A stretch of DNA of 64,000 bases from contig VZRZ01005146.1 in NCBI GenBank assembly GCA_013398175.1, forward strand, positions 124,001-188,000, read 5' to 3'. This document shows, piece after piece, positions 62,370-64,000 of this stretch. This stretch comes from Climacteris rufus. Lineage: Eukaryota; Chordata; Aves; Passeriformes; Climacteridae. A program made the translations under genes and the position numbers. The notes under the pieces are model-generated. The model saw nothing but the letters and a program-made list of their open reading frames with translations. It was not told the origin of the DNA and searched no databases. Positions within the stretch are counted from its first letter, which is position 1. The number at the start of each line of letters is the position of its first letter.

Positions 62370-62650
62370 GTTATTATTTTTATTAACGATAATAACAGCA
62401 CTGCAGTCGTGCCTCAAGGCCCCAGCTGAGATCAAGGCTCTGTTTTGGTAGGCACTGAACACACTGAGAAGACAAACCTTGCCCTTAGGAGCTTACACCT
62501 GAGCTGAAGAAAACTCACAAAATGCAGGGAGAAGGAAGTGGCGTTATCTTTATTTTGCCTCAAGACAGAGAGGTTAAGTGACTTGCCTGAGGTCAGGCAG
62601 GTATTTGGAGGCAGAGGCAGCGCAGAGGCTGAGCTCAAAGCCCCCAGGAG
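62370..62650 (-). repeat. MIR-like ancient amniote SINE, nearly full length
   Basis: Read on the + strand, an att/ata-rich tail (gttattat...ataataac) comes first. Then come 'gtcgtgcctcaaggccccagctgagatcaaggctctgttttggtaggcactgaacacac', 'cttgcccttaggagcttacac', 'agagaggttaagtgacttgcctgaggtcaggcagg' and 'ggcagaggcagc'. This is the complement order of MIR-family/CORE-type SINEs found across amniotes, so the element lies on the minus strand with its tail at 62370. The tRNA-like head is degraded. Preservation is good for such an old family. The exact subfamily is uncertain. Confidence 0.72.
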
Positions 62651-64000
62651 CTGGGGACTACGTGGGACACCCTTGTCTTCACTTCAAAATGCCTTGGCTC
62701 ATGCCCAACAAGGGGGACTGCAAGCTGGCAGCAGGGCAGTGCAGGATTCCAAGGGAAGGATTCCAAGAGGGAAGTGACCAGCACTGGATGAAGGTGGGGG
62801 GGAGCACCTGGCCACATGACTGCTGCGTGACAGGTCCATGAAACTTTGTGCTGCAATACAACAAACCAAACATCCCCCGTGTCCATGGATTTGAGCCATA
62901 CCCTGCTTCCAGCCCAGGGAAACAAGCTTATGGCAAAACCTACACTTCTTTGGCTGTCTGCCCCAAAATCAGTTTGTGGGGTAACTCTGGGTTAGCTCAA
63001 AGCCTGCACCCCGGGGTGGAACCAGGAATAAACGCTAACACCTCATGCTTCACCTCCCCAAACATCTCCTTTGCAAGACCACAGCAGTCTTGTGACTCCA
63101 TTTGGAGAAGCTGGAGAGTGGCAGCAGAGGTGAAACTGTTCTCAATTATCATCACTACTCTTGGCCAGATCTTAAAAAAAAAAAAAAAGGGCTTGAAATT
63201 AGACCCCTCTTGCTACATTTTGGCACCTAAATACATGACCTGCTTTTGCAAGAGTGCTGACAGCCGTTGGTATGGCAACTGTGATTACTGGAAATTTCCA
63301 GGGGCTTGGCTTTTGGAAAGCTGGCCAGTTATTTGGGTGCCAGCATCCAGGTTTAGAAGCCTACATTTAGAATTTAGGCACTTTTTAATGTCTTTTTTGG
63401 TTGTTTTTTTATTTGCTTCCAATCGCAACTATTTATTTATGAAAAATAGATCATGAGTTTAGACACATGTAGGACACAAGATGTAAATATGGGACATAAC
63501 AGCATCCAACAGCTATGAGGGGCCAGGAGTAAAACATGCTACAAAAAACTATTTGATTTAGCAATGAAAGAAAAAAATATCCAAATGCAAAAGCTATCTG
63601 GAGTACACTCAAAAAGGGCTATATATCTAAAAGCACCTTGACTTTGAATGTCCACTAATACCCTGTTAGGGCAGCAATTTTCTGTCAGTGACAGCTCAGG
63701 ACACCTCAGCTGGGGACTATCCAGTCCATTGAGTTTACATGGCTGTATAATCCTTTTCTGGAGACTGTTTGGTTCATGCTACACCTTGTGGCAATGAGTC
63801 CCACAGTTCCATATGTACTGTGTGCACAGTAGGCAGTTTGAATATTAAGCATAGACAATAAGCTTGAGAATTTACCACAGAATCTGAACTGTAGTATCCA
63901 CTAGGTGATACACCATGGCACTGCATCTAATATATTTATTAGCTATGTCCTTTGCAAGTGAAATGCTGACAAATTTCTATATATTCTGCTAACTTAATTT
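62651..64000. other. Non-coding, one possible ancient repeat
   Basis: The longest frame of the window (62848-63456, +, 202 codons) runs through an A15 tract giving a poly-Lys stretch. It has no recognisable domain and is judged a chance frame. Sequence after 63400 is AT-rich with nothing recognised. Confidence 0.5.
63165..63390. repeat. Possible ancient amniote repeat
   Basis: Words such as 'tggcacctaaatacatgacctgcttttgcaagagtgctga' and 'aggtttagaagcctacatttagaatttaggcac' resemble an old repeat with 'ggcacctaaata...ttaggcacc' modules that is common in turtles and crocodilians. The match is from memory and partial. An A15 run (63174-63188) lies at its start. Confidence 0.35.

Noticed and set aside
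62848..63456. Longest open frame, 202 codons on +
   Set aside because: It passes through an A15 tract (poly-Lys), overlaps a probable old repeat and shows no domain. A frame of this length is expected by chance somewhere in 64 kb read in six frames.
1..64000. CRISPR array, prophage, operon or other bacterial system
   Set aside because: No regularly spaced repeats, no dense gene packing and clear avian-type LINEs. The window is vertebrate nuclear DNA.
1..64000. Known microRNA precursors or endogenous retrovirus genes
   Set aside because: No seed-bearing hairpin I recognise, and no primer-binding site, polypurine tract or retroviral protein motif was seen.

Overview
The window looks like non-coding nuclear DNA from a bird, or possibly another sauropsid. 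The main evidence is a scatter of CR1 LINE fragments. Several end in the typical avian CR1 3' tail, made of a 'ttccaaccc' box followed by short attctatg/attctctg repeats. No mammalian L1 or Alu-type repeats were seen. Two assembly gaps (13 and 120 N) lie inside simple-sequence DNA. No rRNA, tRNA, CRISPR array, operon-like gene layout or complete protein-coding gene could be supported. Nearly all open frames are short, overlap on both strands and match nothing I recognise.

Layout. 1-7.4 kb: unique AT-rich DNA with no recognised repeat apart from short microsatellites and a 17-bp duplication. 7.4-24.1 kb: five CR1 pieces, all in + orientation, including a decayed reverse-transcriptase 3' end at about 15.65-15.94 kb, plus a 72-bp tandem duplication at 12.86-13.01 kb. 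25.3-36.3 kb: two diverged copies, in opposite orientation, of a repeat I cannot name. A CpG-enriched, conserved-looking block lies at 25.9-26.4 kb. A 34-bp duplication with CCAAT/ATTGG arms is at 28.1 kb, and ancient CR1 and MIR-like relics lie at 30.2-30.5 kb. The poly-C gap is at 33.37 kb. 37-47 kb: mostly unique AT-rich DNA, some of it resembling developmental regulatory DNA, with a 20-bp perfect palindrome at 46.02 kb. 47.06-47.30 kb: a GAGAG/CTCTC tract with a gap in its middle. 49.56-49.79 kb: the best candidate for a coding exon, on the minus strand, of unidentified product. 56-64 kb: two CR1 tails, a small G-rich CpG cluster with a G-quadruplex motif, an AT-rich enhancer-like block, and a fairly intact ancient MIR-like SINE at 62.37-62.65 kb.

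Interpretation (inference). The window is best read as a gene desert or the inside of a very large intron. Seven of the eight clearer CR1 pieces point to the + strand, and the one exon-like segment is on the minus strand. That fits, but does not prove, a host gene transcribed from the minus strand. No new multi-gene system is visible. The items most worth follow-up are the unnamed inverted repeat pair with its unusually similar core, the exon-like segment, and the CpG-rich block.
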